From JAHEFT01 sp963700705 (GTDB lineage: Bacteria > Pseudomonadota > Gammaproteobacteria > Xanthomonadales > SZUA-36), in contig CAVOYQ010000001.1 of assembly GCA_963700705.1 (NCBI GenBank), positions 186,001 to 250,000 on the forward strand: DNA of 64,000 nucleotides. Direction: 5' to 3'. Of the stretch, positions 54,817 through 64,000 are shown in pieces. Position 1 is the stretch's first letter. Each line of letters opens with the position of its first letter. The notes beneath the pieces are model-generated. The model was given only the letters and a program-made list of their open reading frames with translations, was not told the origin of the DNA and ran no database searches. The position numbers and the translations under genes are program-made.

Positions 54817-56244
54817 TCAATTTCCGCGGTGTATGGCCCTGCCGTCCAGGTGCAGAGCGGCTTCATGGATTGCTTCGGATAGCGTCGGGTGTGCATGGAC
54901 GATCCGGGCCAGGTCTTCGCTGGAACCCTGGAACTCCATTGCAACCACGCATTCAGCGATCAGTTCCGACGCGTTGGCGCCAAAAATATGCACACCCAGT
55001 ATTTCGTCTGTTTCCGCATCAGCCAGCATCTTGACCATGCCGGTGGGATGCCCGCCGGCGAGCGCTCTGCCGTTGGCCGCGAACGGGAACGACCCCGCAC
55101 GAAAAGCAACGCCAGCAGCTTCCAGTTCCTGCTCGGTCTTGCCGACCCAGGCGATTTCCGGGTCGGTGTATACAACCCATGGCACCGTGTCGAAGTGGAT
55201 GTGTGCCGGTTTCCCGGCAATCATTTCCGCAACAGCCACGCCTTCTTCCGACGCCTTGTGGGCCAGCATGGGACCGCGGACACAATCGCCGATAGCCCAG
55301 ACGCCCGGTGCGCTCGTTCTGGATTGGTCATCTACTTCGATCTGGCCGCGATCGGTCAGGCGGACGCCGGAATCCTCGCCCAGCAATCCATCCGTGAACG
55401 GCTTGCGGCCGACACTGACCAGGAGCCGGTCGAACGTGTGTTCACTCTCGCCCTTGGCATCCTCGACCGTGACTTTGACTTTGCCTTTGCTGACGGCAGC
55501 GCCCTTCACCAGGGTACCCAATTGCACGTCCAGCCCCTGTTTTTTGAATTCCCGCGCAGCCAGTTTGCTGATGTCCTTGTCTGCCAGGCCAGGAAGTCGG
55601 GCAGGGCTTCCAGCAAGGTGACCTTCGAGCCCAGCCGGCTCCAGACCGAACCCAGCTCCAGCCCGATCACGCCGGCTCCGATCACGCCCAGGCTCCCGGG
55701 CACCTCTTTGAAATCCAGCGCACCGACGTTATCGACGATAAATTCACCGTCCATTTTCACATGGGGAATCTGGATGGGTACGGAACCGGATGCAAGGATG
55801 ACATTATCCGCTTCGAGGCTGATCTTTTCGCCGCCTGCTGCAGGCGTGACTTCAACCTGTCTTGCCGCGTTCAATTGGCCTTTGCCGTGATAGAACGTGA
55901 CTTTGTTCGCTTTCAGCAACTGGCTGACGCCGCCGGTCAGTTTCTTCACCACGCCTTCTTTGCGCGCGATCATGGTCGGCACATCGATCACGGCGCTCCT
56001 TCACATTGATGCCGTGTTCCCCGAACTCGTGCTGCAAATGGTGAAAGTGCTTGCTTGAATCCAGCAAGGCCTTGGAAGGAATGCAGCCAACATTCAGGCA
56101 GGTGCCACCGGGGGAGGCTTTGCCGTCACGGTCCGAATACATGTCGATGCAGGCGGTTTTCAGGCCCAGTTGCGCTGCCCGAATGGCCGATACGTAGCCT
56201 CCGGGACCGCCGCCGATGACGATTACATCAAATTTTTCTGCCAT
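54817..56244 (-). CDS. lpdA: Dihydrolipoyl dehydrogenase (E3) (frameshifted)
   Basis: About 475 residues, normal. E3 flavoprotein that reoxidises lipoyl groups of 2-oxoacid dehydrogenases using NAD. Start ATG at 56244 (MAEKFDVIVIGGGPGGYVSA). Redox-active Cys49 and Cys54 are in GGTCLNVGCIPSK. NAD-binding VIGAGVIGLELGSVWSRLGSKVTLLEA, central GVWAIGDCVRGPMLAHKASEEG, and C-terminal HAHPTLSEAIHEAALHLDGR with the active-site His-Glu pair. The frame breaks near 55995 (before VDVPTMIARKEGV) and near 55590 (in the DFLA...ADKDISKLAAREF stretch); the two cancel in length. It follows sucB by 11 bases and serves the 2-oxoglutarate complex and probably the bkd complex. Confidence 0.92.
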
Positions 56245-56255
56245 GGTGTCCTTCC

Positions 56256-57451
56256 TTAAAGTCCAAGTAAAAGCCTGGCCGGGTCTTCGAGTGTTTCTTT
56301 CACCGCGACCAGGAACTGGACCGCGTCCTTGCCGTCGATGAGCCGGTGGTCATAGCTGATGGCCAGGTACATCATTGGCCGCGCAACGATCTCCCCGTCG
56401 ACGACAACAGGGCGCTCCTTGATCGTGTGCATTCCCAGGATCGCGCTTTGCGGCGGGTTCAGCAGCGGGGTAGATACCAGCGAGCCGAATACGCCACCGT
56501 TGGTGATGGAGAACGTGCCGCCCTGCAGGTCCTCCAGGCTGATCGAACCGTCCCTGGCCTTCTGCGCATAGTGGGCAATGGCCAGCTCAATTTCGGCCAG
56601 GCTCATGTTTTCCGCATTGCGAAGTACCGGGACCATCAGGCCCCTGTCGGTGGAAACGGCAATCCCGATGTCCTGGAAATTGTGATAAACGATGTCGCCG
56701 CCGTCCAGCGAGGCATTGACTACCGGGTGTTTGCGCAGCGCTTCGCTGCAGGCTTTCACGAAAAACGACATGAGGCCAAGCTTGATGCCGTGTTGCCGGG
56801 TAAAAAGATCCTGGTATTTCCGCCGCAGATCCATCACGGCCTTGAGGTCCACTTCGTTGAATGACGTCAGGATGGCCGCCGTGTTCTGGGCTTCTTTCAT
56901 TCGCTCGGCGATACGGCTGCGTAAACGGGTCATCTTGACGCGCTCTTCCTGTCGCGAGCCGCCACCCTTGATGAAATTGAGCACATCACCCTTGGTGATT
57001 CGTCCGCCCCTGCCGGTGCCTTCGAGGCTGGCCGGGTTGACCTTTTCTTCTTCGGCGACCCGCCGGGCTGCAGGGCTCAGCCTGGGTGAGTCCGCCGGCT
57101 TTGCACCTGCTGTGGCCGGAGTTTCCGGGGCCGGTTTATCCGCGGCTGGTTTATCCGGGCCGCTTTATCCGGAGCCGCAGGAGTTTCCTTTTCAGCGGAG
57201 GGGGCTTCAACCGCGCCTTCCTTGATGATGGCGATCACCTGGTCGCTGTTCACCGTGTCGCCTTCGGCCGCGAGAATTTCCATCAATGTCCCGTCGACAG
57301 GCGCCGGAACTTCCAGCACGACCTTGTCGGTTTCCAGGTCGACCAGGTTTTCATCGCGGCGGATGGTTTCTCCCGGCTGCTTGTGCCAGCTGGCAATGGT
57401 TGCATCCTCGACGGACTCCGGCAGTACAGGTACTTTCACTTGGATGGTCAT
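56256..57451 (-). CDS. sucB: Dihydrolipoyllysine succinyltransferase, 2-oxoglutarate dehydrogenase E2 (frameshifted)
   Basis: About 398 residues, normal. Start ATG at 57451. Single lipoyl domain with lipoyl lysine 43 in LETDKVVLEVPAP; Pro/Ala-rich linker; subunit-binding domain (LSPAARRVAEEEKVNPASLEG); acyltransferase core from KMTRLRSRIAERMKEAQ with ISYDHRLIDGKDAV at the active site and PPQSAILGMH. The frame breaks near 57155 in the linker, where GCGGCCC has probably lost one C. Between sucA (19-base gap) and lpdA (11-base gap). Confidence 0.93.
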
Positions 57452-57470
57452 GTAAGGATTCCAGTTCAGT

Positions 57471-60278
57471 TCATTCTTGGGATGGCAAAATGGCCTCGTT
57501 GACCAGCGCTTGCTGTTCTTCGAGGTGCCGCGTGAAATAACCCACTGCCGGAGAGGCGGAGTGTGGGCGGCCTACGTATTTCAATTCATGCTGCTCCGTG
57601 ATGCACGCTTGCAGGTGGTGCCTGATCTGGTACCAGGCGCCCTGGTTCTGAGGCTCTTCCTGGCACCAGACGACCTCCGTCGCGTTTGGAAATTCTTCCA
57701 CGAACCTCCGCATGTCGGCTTCGGGAAACGGGTATAACTGCTCAACGCGCATCACGGCCACTTCCCGGATATTTTCAGCATCGCGTTTTTCAGCAAGTTC
57801 GTAGTAGACCTTTCCGGAACAGAATACGACCCGTTTGATTTCTTCGGCATTGCCGGGCCCGCGGTCGCCGATCACCAGTTGGAACTTGCCCCCGGACAGC
57901 ACTTCCAGGTGGGAAGTGGCTGCCTTGCTGCGCAAAAGGCTCTTCGGGGTCATGACGATCAGGGGCTTGCGCTTGGGTTGCAATACCTGCCGGCGCAACA
58001 AGTGAAACATCTGGGCCGGGGTCGATGGTACGCAGACCTGGATATTGCTATTGGCGCACAACTGCATGAAGCGTTCCAGTCTCGCGCTCGAGTGTTCGGG
58101 TCCTTGCCCTTCGTAACCGTGGGGCAACAGCAGGGTCAATCCGCAGAGCCGGCCCCACTTGGCTTCACCCGAGGTGATGAACTGATCGATCACGACCTGG
58201 GCGCCGTTGGCGAAATCGCCAAACTGGGCTTCCCAGATAACCAGTGTCTCCGGCGCCGCGGTGGCGTAACCGTATTCAAAGCCCAGCACGGCTTCCTCGG
58301 ACAGCAAGGAGTCGATCACTGCAACCTCGATATCCGGGTTGATCTGCGCCAGCGGCAAAAGCGTAGTGCCGTCAACCTGGTTGTGGAGCACGGCGTGGCG
58401 ATGGAAGAACGTTCCGCGCCCGGAATCCTGACCGACCAGCCGAAGCTTGTGTCCTTCTTCAATCAGCGTTGCGTAAGCCATGGTTTCGGCAAAGCCCCAG
58501 TCGAGCGGTAATTCACCCGCTGCCATGCTGGTCCGGTCCTGCATGATTTTTTCCACCCGGTTATGCAGTTTGAAACCGGCGGGAAGGGTGGTCAGTTGCG
58601 TGGACAGGTCCCTGATTCTGCTCAGCGGCACCGAGGTGTCGACATTACGAGGCTCGCCCGCCTGATCGAAGCTGTGCCAGTTGGCCGCGTACTCGTTGGT
58701 GCGCGGTTCTGTCGCCACATCGGCGACCTGGTCGCCCCGGTCCAGGTGTTCACGGTATTCGTCCATCAACTGCTGGGCGACATGACCGTCGATCAGCCCC
58801 CGCTCCAGCAAGTCGTCCGCATATTTCTGCCGGGTGGTTTTCATGCTGCGGATTTTCTTGTACATCATCGGCTGGGTCACCGCCGGTTCGTCCGCCTCGT
58901 TGTGCCCGTGGCGGCGATAACAGACCAGGTCGATGACGACGTCCCGTTTGAAACGGGTGCGGAAATCGCAGGCGATCTTCATCACGTGGTGGACCGCCTC
59001 GGGATCGTCGCCGTTGACGTGAAAAATCGGCGCATGGACCATTTTTGCAATCGTGGTGCAGTAATGGGTCGAGCGCGTGTCCAGCCGGTTGCTGGTGGTG
59101 AATCCGATCTGGTTGTTGACCACGATGTGCAGGGTTCCGCCCACTGCGAAGCCACGTGTTTCCGACATCTGGAATAATTCCATGACCACGCCCTGGCCGG
59201 AAAATGAAGCGTCACCGTGGATCAGGATCGGCATGACCTTGTCGTGGTTGAGGTCTTTCCGGCGAACCTGGCGGGCGCGCGCCGAGCCGAGTACGACCGG
59301 ATCGACAATTTCCAGGTGGGAGGGATTGAACGCCATCGCCATGTGCAGCGGGCCGCCCGGGGTCTGGATATCCGAGGCGAAACCCAGGTGATATTTGACA
59401 TCGCCGGATCGCAACGGGTTCTGTTCCTTGAGGTTGCCTTCGAATTCTGCGAACAGCATGGCCGGCGACTTGCCGAGGATATTGACCAGCACGTTGAGTC
59501 GTCCGCGGTGGGCCATTCCCATCACAACTTCCTGCACGCCCTTGGAACCGGCGTGCAGCATGGTTTCATGCAGCAGGGGGATCAGGCAGTCGCCACCCTC
59601 GAGGGAGAACCGCTTTTGCCCGACGTAGCGGGTGTGCAGGTATTTTTCCAGGCCTTCGGCGGCGGTCAGCATATCCAGAATGCGCAGCCGTTCGACATCG
59701 TCGACGTCATAAGCGCCTTGTCCTGTTTCCAGGCGTTCCTGCAACCAGCGGCGCTTGAACGTGTCGGTGATGTGAACCGATTCGACGCCGATGCTGCCGC
59801 AGTAAACCCGCTTGCACAGCTCGATGATGTCGCGCAAACGCATCCGGTGGGGGGCAAACAGGCTCGCGGTATCAAACTCACGGTCAAAATCGGAAGCGTC
59901 GAGGCCATGAAAAGCAGGATCCAGGTCTGGCACCGGAGCATGGTGGGGCTGGCCCAGTGGGTCGAGGTGCGCGGCTTCGTGCCCGCGGATCCGGAAAGCC
60001 GTGATCAGCTTGACGACACTGGCTTCCTTGTAATCCGAAAATTCCGTGTTGTCGGCGGCGGCCTGGTTCAAACGGCCCAGGTACCTGAATTTCTCCTGCA
60101 CGCCGAGACGGCCGGTTTCAGATCCCCCGGCGCCGGGCAGGGCTGAAAATACCTCGGCCCATTGCGCAGGTACGCTGTTCTTGTCCTCCAGCCAATCCTC
60201 GTAATACGCCTCGATCCAGGACGCGTTACTGCCGGACAGGTGTGTCGACTTGTAAAGATCTTCCAGGCTGCCTTTCAC
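57471..60278 (-). CDS. sucA: 2-oxoglutarate dehydrogenase E1
   Basis: 935 residues, intact. Thiamine-diphosphate decarboxylase of the TCA cycle complex. The GTG at 60278, preceded by GGGAA, gives MKGSLEDLYKSTHLSGSN, matching the length and start of Escherichia coli SucA; an in-frame ATG at 60308 would add ten residues and lacks a ribosome binding site. Typical segments: SWIEAYYEDWLEDKNSVPAQW, MGMAHRGRLNVLVNI, HGDASFSGQGVVMELFQMS, YRRHGHNEADEPAVTQP, GQDSGRGTFFHRHAVLH and the C-terminal EVVWCQEEPQNQGAWYQI. No lipoyl or E3 part, confirming the separate E1 type. Confidence 0.96.
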   Translation of the reverse strand: MKGSLEDLYKSTHLSGSNASWIEAYYEDWLEDKNSVPAQWAEVFSALPGAGGSETGRLGVQEKFRYLGRLNQAAADNTEFSDYKEASVVKLITAFRIRGHEAAHLDPLGQPHHAPVPDLDPAFHGLDASDFDREFDTASLFAPHRMRLRDIIELCKRVYCGSIGVESVHITDTFKRRWLQERLETGQGAYDVDDVERLRILDMLTAAEGLEKYLHTRYVGQKRFSLEGGDCLIPLLHETMLHAGSKGVQEVVMGMAHRGRLNVLVNILGKSPAMLFAEFEGNLKEQNPLRSGDVKYHLGFASDIQTPGGPLHMAMAFNPSHLEIVDPVVLGSARARQVRRKDLNHDKVMPILIHGDASFSGQGVVMELFQMSETRGFAVGGTLHIVVNNQIGFTTSNRLDTRSTHYCTTIAKMVHAPIFHVNGDDPEAVHHVMKIACDFRTRFKRDVVIDLVCYRRHGHNEADEPAVTQPMMYKKIRSMKTTRQKYADDLLERGLIDGHVAQQLMDEYREHLDRGDQVADVATEPRTNEYAANWHSFDQAGEPRNVDTSVPLSRIRDLSTQLTTLPAGFKLHNRVEKIMQDRTSMAAGELPLDWGFAETMAYATLIEEGHKLRLVGQDSGRGTFFHRHAVLHNQVDGTTLLPLAQINPDIEVAVIDSLLSEEAVLGFEYGYATAAPETLVIWEAQFGDFANGAQVVIDQFITSGEAKWGRLCGLTLLLPHGYEGQGPEHSSARLERFMQLCANSNIQVCVPSTPAQMFHLLRRQVLQPKRKPLIVMTPKSLLRSKAATSHLEVLSGGKFQLVIGDRGPGNAEEIKRVVFCSGKVYYELAEKRDAENIREVAVMRVEQLYPFPEADMRRFVEEFPNATEVVWCQEEPQNQGAWYQIRHHLQACITEQHELKYVGRPHSASPAVGYFTRHLEEQQALVNEAILPSQE

Positions 60279-60307
60279 TGTATTCCCATGGTCGGCGCAA
60301 ACGCCCA

Positions 60308-61471
60308 TTATAGCGGTTCGAGGTAAAGATGTCCCCGATTCAGAAGTTCGCACAAAAGAGCCAATTCGGCCGCATCGAAGGATAAATCCGTGCGGGCGAG
60401 GCTGATCCGGATCACACAGGGTCCGGGCCAGTTCGACGCTGCACGAAAATTGTTCGCCCGCGGCGAAAACGTGCGCGGCTTCCCCGTGCGCGCACCAGAA
60501 AATACGTGTCCAGGGGTTGTGGCGAAGTATTTTTCCCCGGCCGAGCGCTTTTGCCAGCGCAGCCGGTTGAAGCGCCCTGGAGGATGGCGCGGGCTGATGG
60601 GCCAGTCGGTAGCGGGAGATGAATGTTCCCAGGAACGAGTGGAGGTCCTGCTCCTGCCGGAAAGGCGCTCCGCAAGAAATCCTCGAGGCGCGACATGGCC
60701 GCCGAATCGATTTCGCCGGGATACCGTGGGCCGGTGAGCCCGGGATCCTGGTAACGGCCGCCTTCGTCGTCTTTCTCCGCCAGCCATTCACCCAGCGCCA
60801 GGAATACGTCCGCTCTGCTCGGCGCCCTCATGCCAATCGACCAGGTCATGCCTGCGTCGAGCGCCACGCCGTGGTGCGCAATTCCGGGTGGCAGGTAAAG
60901 CATGTCGCCGGGTTCCAGCAGCCACTCCTGTTCGGCGCAAAAGTCCTGCAGTACTTTGAGTTCGCAATCCGGCAACAGCGCGGCGTCGTAGGATTCGGCG
61001 ATTTCCCAGCGCCGCTTGCCTTCCGCCTGCAGCAGAAATACATCGTACTGGTCGACGTGTGGCCCAACCGAGCCTCCGGGACCGGCAACGCTGATCATCA
61101 GGTCGTCAATCCGCCAACGGGGCAGGAAGCTGAACCGGCTCATCAGGTTTTGCAGCGGCGGGTAGTGTTTCTCGACGTCCTGCACCAAAAGCGTCCAGTC
61201 GGTCTCGGGAAGTTGTTTGAAGTCCTTTGCGCCGGAACGGGCCGTAACGAATCCGCCAGTCGTGTTTTGGAAAGCTGCCGGTGATCAGGCGTGACTCCGC
61301 CAGTTCATCACAGGCGAGGCCGGCGATGTCATCGGAGTCGAGTTCCGGGGTAAAGCCGGGCAGGGCCTGCCTGATCAGCAAGGGCTTTTTTTGCCAGTAG
61401 TCGGCAAGGAACTGTTCCGGGGAAACCCCGCTGTTTTCGAAGATCATTTCAGGGGTTTTTTCTACTCTCAT
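60308..61471 (-). CDS. roxA: uL16 arginyl hydroxylase, JmjC cupin oxygenase (frameshifted)
   Basis: About 387 residues. Ribosomal-oxygenase family: hydroxylates an Arg of ribosomal protein uL16 with Fe(II), oxygen and 2-oxoglutarate. Start ATG at 61471 (MRVEKTPEMIFENSGVSPEQF). The JmjC core shows GPHVDQYDVFLLQ, with metal ligands His and Asp, and MLYLPPGIAHHGVAL with the third His. The C-terminal winged-helix part ends LALLCELLNRGHLYLEPL. The frame breaks near 61200, 60680 and 60400, together neutral in length. Its TAA overlaps an in-frame ATG of sucA by one base. It is encoded directly upstream of sucA, a consumer of the same cosubstrate. Confidence 0.85.
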
Positions 61472-61483
61472 ATGGTCAGGCTT

Positions 61484-61532
61484 ATCGCCGGCAAGGCCGG
61501 CTCCCACAAAGGCCGGCTCCGAAAAAAGCCGG
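61484..61532. repeat. REP-like palindromes between roxA and purB
   Basis: The first 25 bases (61484-61508) match the element in bkdB in 24 positions; a second, shorter version, AGGCCGGCTCCGAAAAAAGC, follows at 61510-61529. Both have the GCCGGC inverted repeat with a GCTCC tail. They occupy nearly all of the 61-base gap between the roxA start and the purB stop. Confidence 0.75.
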
Positions 61533-62913
61533 CTACTGGTAATCGTCCAGGTTATTGGCCATCCGTTCGGCGTTGCCGGTGTAGCGGGCAGGGGTCAGGG
61601 CGAGCAGGTCCCTGCGGGCCGCATCCGGTATATCCAGGCCGCTGATGAAGGCTTTCAGATCGTTCGCAGTGATGTTCTTGCCGCGGGTAAGCGCCTTGAG
61701 TTGCTCGTAGGGATTCTCGATGCCGTGGCGGCGCATCACGGTCTGGATGGGTTCCGCGAGAACTTCCCAGCTGGCGTCGAGGTCTTCGTTCAGGCGTCTC
61801 TCGTTGACTTCCAGCTTGGACAGACCCTTGAGCAGGGAGGCCATTGCCACGACAGAATGGCCGTAGGCCGTGCCAATGCACCGCAGCACCGTGGAATCCG
61901 TCAGGTCTCTCTGCCATCGTGATACCGGCAACTTTTGCGCGAGGTGATCCAGCAGGGCATTCGCGACTCCGAAGTTGCCCTCGGCATTTTCAAAATCGAT
62001 GGGATTGACTTTGTGTGGCATCGTGGAGGATCCGACTTCGCCCTCAATGGTCTTCTGGCTGAAATAGCCGATCGAGATGTAGGCCCAGATATCGCGGCAA
62101 AGATCGATCAGAATGGTCTGGTAACGGATCATCGTATGGAAGGATTCGGCCATCCAGTCATGGGGTTCGATCTGGGTGGTGTAGGGGTTCCAGCTCAAGC
62201 CCAGTGACTCGACGAAAGTCCTGGCAAGAGCAGGCCAGTCAACATCGGGGTAGGCGCTGATATGGGCATTGAAATTGCCGACCGCACCGTTGATTTTCCC
62301 CAGGTATTCCTGCCCGGCCATCCGCGGTCGTCTGGCGCCGCAGCCGATGCAGTGTATTGGCCATTTCCTTTCCCAGCGTGGTGGGTGAGGCGGTCTGCCC
62401 GTGGGTTCGGGACAGCATGGCCTGCCCGGCATAACGTGCGGACAAATCCAGCAATGTGCCGTCGATTTCGCTGAAGAACCTGGACAGCACTTGCGCATGA
62501 GCATCTTTCATCATCAGCGCGTAGGAAAGGTTGTTGATGTCTTCCGATGTACAGGCGAAATGCAGGAATTCAGAATGAGCAGCCAATTCCGGCATTTCCG
62601 AGAAACGCTCTTTCAGGTAATACTCCACTGCCTTGACGTCATGGTTGGTGACGGCTTCGATCTTTTTTACCCGCAGGGCTTCGGTTTCGCTGAATTCCGC
62701 GACCAGGCGGTCGAGAAAGATATTGGCTTGCTCCGACAGGGCCGGTATTTCCTCCAGTCCTGCATGGCCGGCCAGTGACTGGAACCAGCGAACTTCCACG
62801 ATGATGCGACGATGGATCAATCCGAATTCGCTGCAAACCGGGCGAAGTGCGGCGGTTTTTCCGGCATACCGGCCGTCAATGGACGAAAGGGCGGTCAGGC
62901 TTGAAAGGTTCAT
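61533..62913 (-). CDS. purB: Adenylosuccinate lyase (frameshifted)
   Basis: 459 residues reconstructed, as in Escherichia coli PurB. Cleaves adenylosuccinate and SAICAR in purine synthesis. Start ATG at 62913 (MNLSSLTALSSIDGRYAGK). Conserved blocks: AVTNHDVKAVEYYLK, FACTSEDINNLSYALMM, RTHGQTASPTTLGKEMAN, the flexible signature GSSTMPHKVNPIDFENAEGN and VSRWQRDLTDSTVLRCIG. The frame breaks once near 62320 with one extra base between LHRLRR and AGQEYLGKINGAVGNF. Since purB is essential in most bacteria, this break is a strong argument for an assembly error. Confidence 0.93.
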
Positions 62914-62986
62914 GAGTTCAATAAAAGCGTGACGGGGTAGACCGCATTCTCTCATTCTTTGTCACTCACTCCAACACGCAGTCCGA

Positions 62987-62992
62987 TATAAT
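62987..62992 (+). promoter_or_regulatory. Consensus -10 box upstream of fumC
   Basis: TATAAT 40 bases before the fumC start. TTGTCA is present at 62959-62964, but the 22-base spacing is too long for a standard promoter. Confidence 0.4.
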
Positions 62993-63032
62993 CCGTTGCG
63001 ACTCACCGTCTCAATAATTACCGGAGCAGGCA

Positions 63033-64000
63033 ATGACCGACGGGTACAGAACAGAGCAGGACAGCTTGGGTGAACTCCAGGTGCCCGAGGACGCACTCTG
63101 GGGTGCGCAAACCCAGCGGGCGGTGCAGAACTTCCCGATCAGCGGAATGACGATGCCACGCGAGTTCATCAGGGCTCTGGGATTGATCAAGGCCGCCGCG
63201 GCGATGGTGAACCTGGAACTGGGTTTACTCGAGAGAGGACAAGGCTGCCGCCATCATCAACGCTGCCCGGGCAGTGGCCGCAGGTCAGCTGGATGCCCAG
63301 TTTCCGGTGGACGTTTTTCAAACCGGCTCCGGCACCTCGTCCAATATGAACGCAAACGAGGTCATTGCGCGTCTGGCCAGCGAAGAATGCCACATGGCCG
63401 TTCACGCCAACGATGACGTGAACATGGGCCAGAGTTCCAACGATGTCATCCCGGCTGCCATCCAGGTCAGCGCAGCGGTCGTGGCGATTGGAAAACTGAT
63501 TCCTTCGCTGCTGCATCTGGCCGAGACACTGGATATCAAATCAGAGGAACTGGAACGGGTTGTCAAAACCGGGCGGACCCACCTGATGGACGCCATGCCC
63601 GTGACGTTCGGCCAGGAACTGGCTTGCTGGTCAAAGCAGGTCCGCACCAACATCAAACGTATCAAGAGCGCTTTGAAACACATGCGCAAACTTCCGCTGG
63701 GCGGTTCCGCCGTCGGAACCGGGATCAATGCGCATCCGGAATTCGGGCCCAGGGTGGCCGCGGCTCTGGAGCGACTGACCGGTGTCAAATTCAGGCCGTC
63801 GGAAAATTATTTCGAAGGAATCAGCTCGCAGGACACCTCGGTTGAGCTTTCCGGGCAACTGAAGACCCTGGCCTGCAGCCTGATGAAAATTTCCAATGAC
63901 CTCAGGTTGATGAATTCGGGTCCGCTGGCGGGTTTCGGAGAGATCGAATTGCCGGTGCTGCAACCCGGTTCCTCGATCATGCCGGGTAAGGTCAATCCGG
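63033..64000 (+). CDS. fumC: Class II fumarate hydratase (partial, frameshifted)
   Basis: The 5' two thirds of the gene; it runs off the window. ATG at 63033 with GGAGCAGG before it. Hydrates fumarate to malate. DSLGELQVPEDALWGAQTQRAVQNFPIS is the family start; then NMGQSSNDVIPAAIQVS, KTGRTHLMDAMPVTFGQE, GTGINAHPEFGPRVAAAL and the signature SSIMPGKVNP at the window end. The frame breaks near 63230 (one extra base in GAGAGAGGAC). Fumarase C is favoured over aspartase because of LPLGGSAVGTGIN. Divergent from purB by 119 bases. Confidence 0.92.

Noticed and set aside
60279..60791. Long N-terminal extension of the sucA frame
   Set aside because: It is the C-terminal part of frameshifted roxA read in the same frame; SucA starts at 60278 or 60308.
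1..64000. tRNA, rRNA, CRISPR, integrase or transposase signals
   Set aside because: None seen: no clear tRNA cloverleaf, no regularly spaced short repeats, and no recombinase-like protein.

Overview
The window looks like a chromosomal segment of a moderately GC-rich, aerobic, heterotrophic gammaproteobacterium. The evidence is a gammaproteobacterial gene set (dbpA, gyrA with Thr83/Asp87, lpxH, roxA, icd, a type-specific sucAB-lpd operon), many TonB/RND envelope genes, and REP-like palindromes of the kind common in Pseudomonas, Xanthomonas and marine relatives. A Woeseiales-like marine lineage is possible, but I cannot prove it from sequence alone. I saw no rRNA, tRNA, CRISPR array, prophage or insertion sequence.

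Layout: (1) 0-7.5 kb is a cell-surface region: the tail of an IPTL-CTERM protein, a secreted trypsin-like protease with five PKD domains, and a long DUF11-type repeat protein. (2) 7.5-13.5 kb is branched-chain amino acid catabolism: bkdA1-bkdA2-bkdB, a divergent Lrp/AsnC regulator with a candidate operator, and an acyl-CoA dehydrogenase. (3) 13.5-21 kb holds a sodium:solute symporter and a sarcosine oxidase operon soxB-D-A-G followed by purU. (4) 21-32 kb holds a secreted M64 metallopeptidase, a gamma-glutamyltransferase-like protein, a PAQR membrane protein, a lipase-like hydrolase, dbpA, and an orphan second soxB divergent from a TonB-dependent receptor. (5) 31-47.5 kb holds an RND efflux pair, a secreted methyltransferase-like protein, an ABC-F ATPase, several small membrane proteins, a ferredoxin-NADP reductase, ung, icd, a DUF455 protein and dapB. 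(6) 47.5-53.7 kb holds lpxH with a periplasmic cyclophilin, gyrA, and redox/stress genes (DUF3365 haem protein, OsmC, peroxiredoxin) plus a CheY-like regulator. (7) 53.8-64 kb is central metabolism: roxA, sucA, sucB, lpdA and an acuI-like oxidoreductase in one direction, purB upstream, and fumC divergent.

How the genes connect: branched-chain oxoacid dehydrogenase lacks its own E3 here, so the lpdA of the 2-oxoglutarate dehydrogenase operon probably serves both complexes. Sarcosine oxidase transfers one-carbon units to folate and purU releases formate from formyl-folate. The M64 peptidase, glutamyltransferase-like enzyme, symporter and TonB receptor fit an organism that feeds on peptides and N-methylated amino acids.

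Main caveat: at least fifteen genes are broken by single-base frameshifts, often in short homopolymers, including genes for essential enzymes (purB, sucB, lpdA, fumC). The most economical reading is uncorrected indel errors in the assembly, so I give such genes as one feature spanning the whole reconstructed frame and mark where the frame breaks. The most interesting structural signals are REP-like palindromes, one of them lying inside the bkdB coding sequence and another carrying the stop codons of two convergent genes.
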